Assembly: GCF_000633635.1 (NCBI RefSeq)
Contig: NZ_AYPQ01000009.1
Coordinates: 64,356 to 128,355 of the forward strand
Length of the DNA: 64,000 nt
Source of the DNA: Enterococcus crotali
GTDB taxonomy: Bacteria > Bacillota > Bacilli > Lactobacillales > Enterococcaceae
Direction: 5' to 3'
Positions within the stretch are counted from its first letter, which is position 1. The number at the start of each line of letters is the position of its first letter. This document shows, one piece after another, positions 62,864 through 64,000 of the stretch. The notes under the pieces are model-generated. The model saw only the letters and a list, made by a program, of their open reading frames with translations. It was not told the origin of the DNA and searched no databases. A program made the translations under genes and the position numbers.

Positions 62864-63601
62864 TTATTCTGTAAATGGTGTATCGGTTAAAGTCCAGGTT
62901 AAACTTGTTTGATAAAAACCAGCGACTTTTTTAGAATCACCAGGTATTTTTAATTGGATACCCGTTTTTGCTTCTTCTAAATCTTTGCCAAAACGGTCGA
63001 CCCAGGTTCCCATCCCTTGATCTGCTGCTGCATACATGACCATCTCTGAGTTGCCATCTGCTGTTAAAGTAAAATTAGCATTGGCTGAAGGTGATGTCGT
63101 GTCTTTTCCTGATTTGCTGGCTAAAACTGGTGAAGTAAAGACCAATTCTGTCCCTGCTAAGCTATGTGCACCGTTTTTAAATGCGCCATCCTGCTTAACC
63201 AGTAACGTCCAACCGGAATTAGTGCCTCGGTGATCCGTCACCTGAACATAGTTCGGTACCTCGATTTCTGCTTCTTTGCTATCGATCACACGATCAGGTT
63301 TCACTTGATACACGGCGTCATTCCCATTGGCAGTTTGCGTGCCAAACTTCAAGTTAGAAATGTAATTCAAGCTTAAAGGTCCTTTAGTACTTGGTTGATG
63401 TGGATTGGTCCCATCGGTATTTGGACCAGGTTTTACTATCTCATTGGGATCTGTCGGGTTGACAGGCTGTTCGCCATCTCCCGAGTATTTTTCGATTGTG
63501 ACATAGGCATTAGAACCTGTACTGATTTCCTCTTGTGCGGATGCTTTCACCGGCATTGTCAACAAGATCAATAACACACCAAGTATTAGTTGTTTTTTCA
63601 T
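62864..63601 (-). CDS. WxL-domain surface protein
   Basis: The 245-residue protein has a signal peptide (MKKQLILGVLLILLTMPVKASA), a Pro/Asn-rich linker (about 40-75) and a C-terminal WxL domain: NSGWTLLVKQDGAF (first motif) and FYQTSLTWTLTDTPF (second). WxL domains bind peptidoglycan non-covalently. GGGAG stands seven bases before ATG 63601. It is cotranscribed with the DUF916 gene and another WxL gene upstream. Confidence 0.92.
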   Translation of the reverse strand: MKKQLILGVLLILLTMPVKASAQEEISTGSNAYVTIEKYSGDGEQPVNPTDPNEIVKPGPNTDGTNPHQPSTKGPLSLNYISNLKFGTQTANGNDAVYQVKPDRVIDSKEAEIEVPNYVQVTDHRGTNSGWTLLVKQDGAFKNGAHSLAGTELVFTSPVLASKSGKDTTSPSANANFTLTADGNSEMVMYAAADQGMGTWVDRFGKDLEEAKTGIQLKIPGDSKKVAGFYQTSLTWTLTDTPFTE

Positions 63602-63706
63602 CTCGTTACTCCCTTGGATAAACATTTTTAATTTCATACTAGAGTAGATTTAAAGTATGAATCGTTCAAGTTATCCATACTTTAAATTGTCTAGCATATT
63701 GTTGAT

Positions 63707-64000
63707 CTATCTAGTTGGGGAATCAGATAATGTCCACTCAACTTTTGCTGTGTACGTACCATCTGTTTTCTGGATATTACCAGGAATCGTTAATTTCACG
63801 CTGTTAGCAGCATCTCCTAGAGTTGCTTTTTCAGGAGCATGAAGTGTTCCGTATAAGATATTCCAAGTTCCTATTCCTTTGCCTGCTGGAGCAGTCGCGA
63901 TATTCGCTGAGTCATTTGTTCCTAAGACGATTGAACCTGTATTTACTGTTGGTGCTGAATCATTATCAGCTGATAATGGTTGTGTCCAGCCATTAGTTAG
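63707..64000 (-). CDS. WxL-domain surface protein, only the C-terminus in the window
   Basis: The frame from the right edge to TAG at 63707 reads a WxL-type C-terminus: GKGIGTWNILYG, DAANSVKLTIPGN and TYTAKVEWTLSDSPTR, the second WxL motif region. The first motif may lie beyond the edge. Same strand as the next WxL gene, so at least two WxL proteins are encoded together. Confidence 0.85.
   Translation of the reverse strand, partial: LTNGWTQPLSADNDSAPTVNTGSIVLGTNDSANIATAPAGKGIGTWNILYGTLHAPEKATLGDAANSVKLTIPGNIQKTDGTYTAKVEWTLSDSPTR

Overview
The window is low-GC Firmicute DNA, most likely an Enterococcus outside the E. faecalis/E. faecium pair or a close relative. The reasons are a secreted chitin monooxygenase next to a GH18 chitinase, WxL-domain surface proteins with their DUF916/DUF3324 partner, a CopY/CopZ pair, abundant PTS genes and strong AGGAGG-type ribosome binding sites. 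No rRNA, tRNA or CRISPR array is visible.

Layout. 1-1549: chitin degradation (partial LPMO, chitinase). 1555-20629: an accessory block bounded by two related, outward-facing serine recombinases, each followed by a copy of the same palindromic repeat. Inside it are a minimal class II lanthipeptide locus with an unusual polyserine precursor (lanA-lanM-lanT), a large secreted nine-domain SpaA/Cna_B protein, an Rgg-like regulator, and a SipW-type signal peptidase operon with three SipW-dependent (BsaA/TasA-like) matrix proteins, an FPKTG wall-anchored protein, an atypical response regulator and a von Willebrand factor A protein. 20664-27114: paired SMR transporter, PhzF-like protein, aminopeptidase C, GntR regulator with membrane protein, acetyltransferase. 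27210-32880: PRD regulator with ascorbate-type PTS EIIB/EIIC, class II aldolase and a P-loop protein. 33097-33779: copZ/copY. 34012-42524: an eleven-gene DhaKLM-type operon with divergent DeoR regulator; its gene content (polyol dehydrogenase, keto-sugar kinase, variant triose-phosphate isomerase, RpiB, transaldolase, split transketolase) fits conversion of a four-carbon polyol to erythrose 4-phosphate, with two small paralogous membrane proteins as the candidate transporter. 43412-54088: NADH-dependent nitrite reductase (nirBD), nitrite channel, the siroheme branch (hemC, hemD, cobA, sirC, sirB) and a NreABC-type sensor system. 54194-60449: amino acid permease, RpiR regulator, cellobiose-type PTS EIIC and 6-phospho-beta-glucosidase. 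60808-64000: a second copy of the atypical response regulator beside a WxL cluster that runs off the window.

The strongest candidates for something new are the polyserine lanthipeptide, the SipW/BsaA/vWA matrix operon with its twin-type regulator, and the tetritol-like operon with its small membrane-protein pair.

Caution: seven genes are broken by the loss of exactly one base, usually in a short homopolymer (spaA-like, SMR, cobA, sirB, permease, rpiR, bgl). Adding one base restores a full-length family member each time. This pattern looks more like uncorrected sequencing error than seven real pseudogenes.
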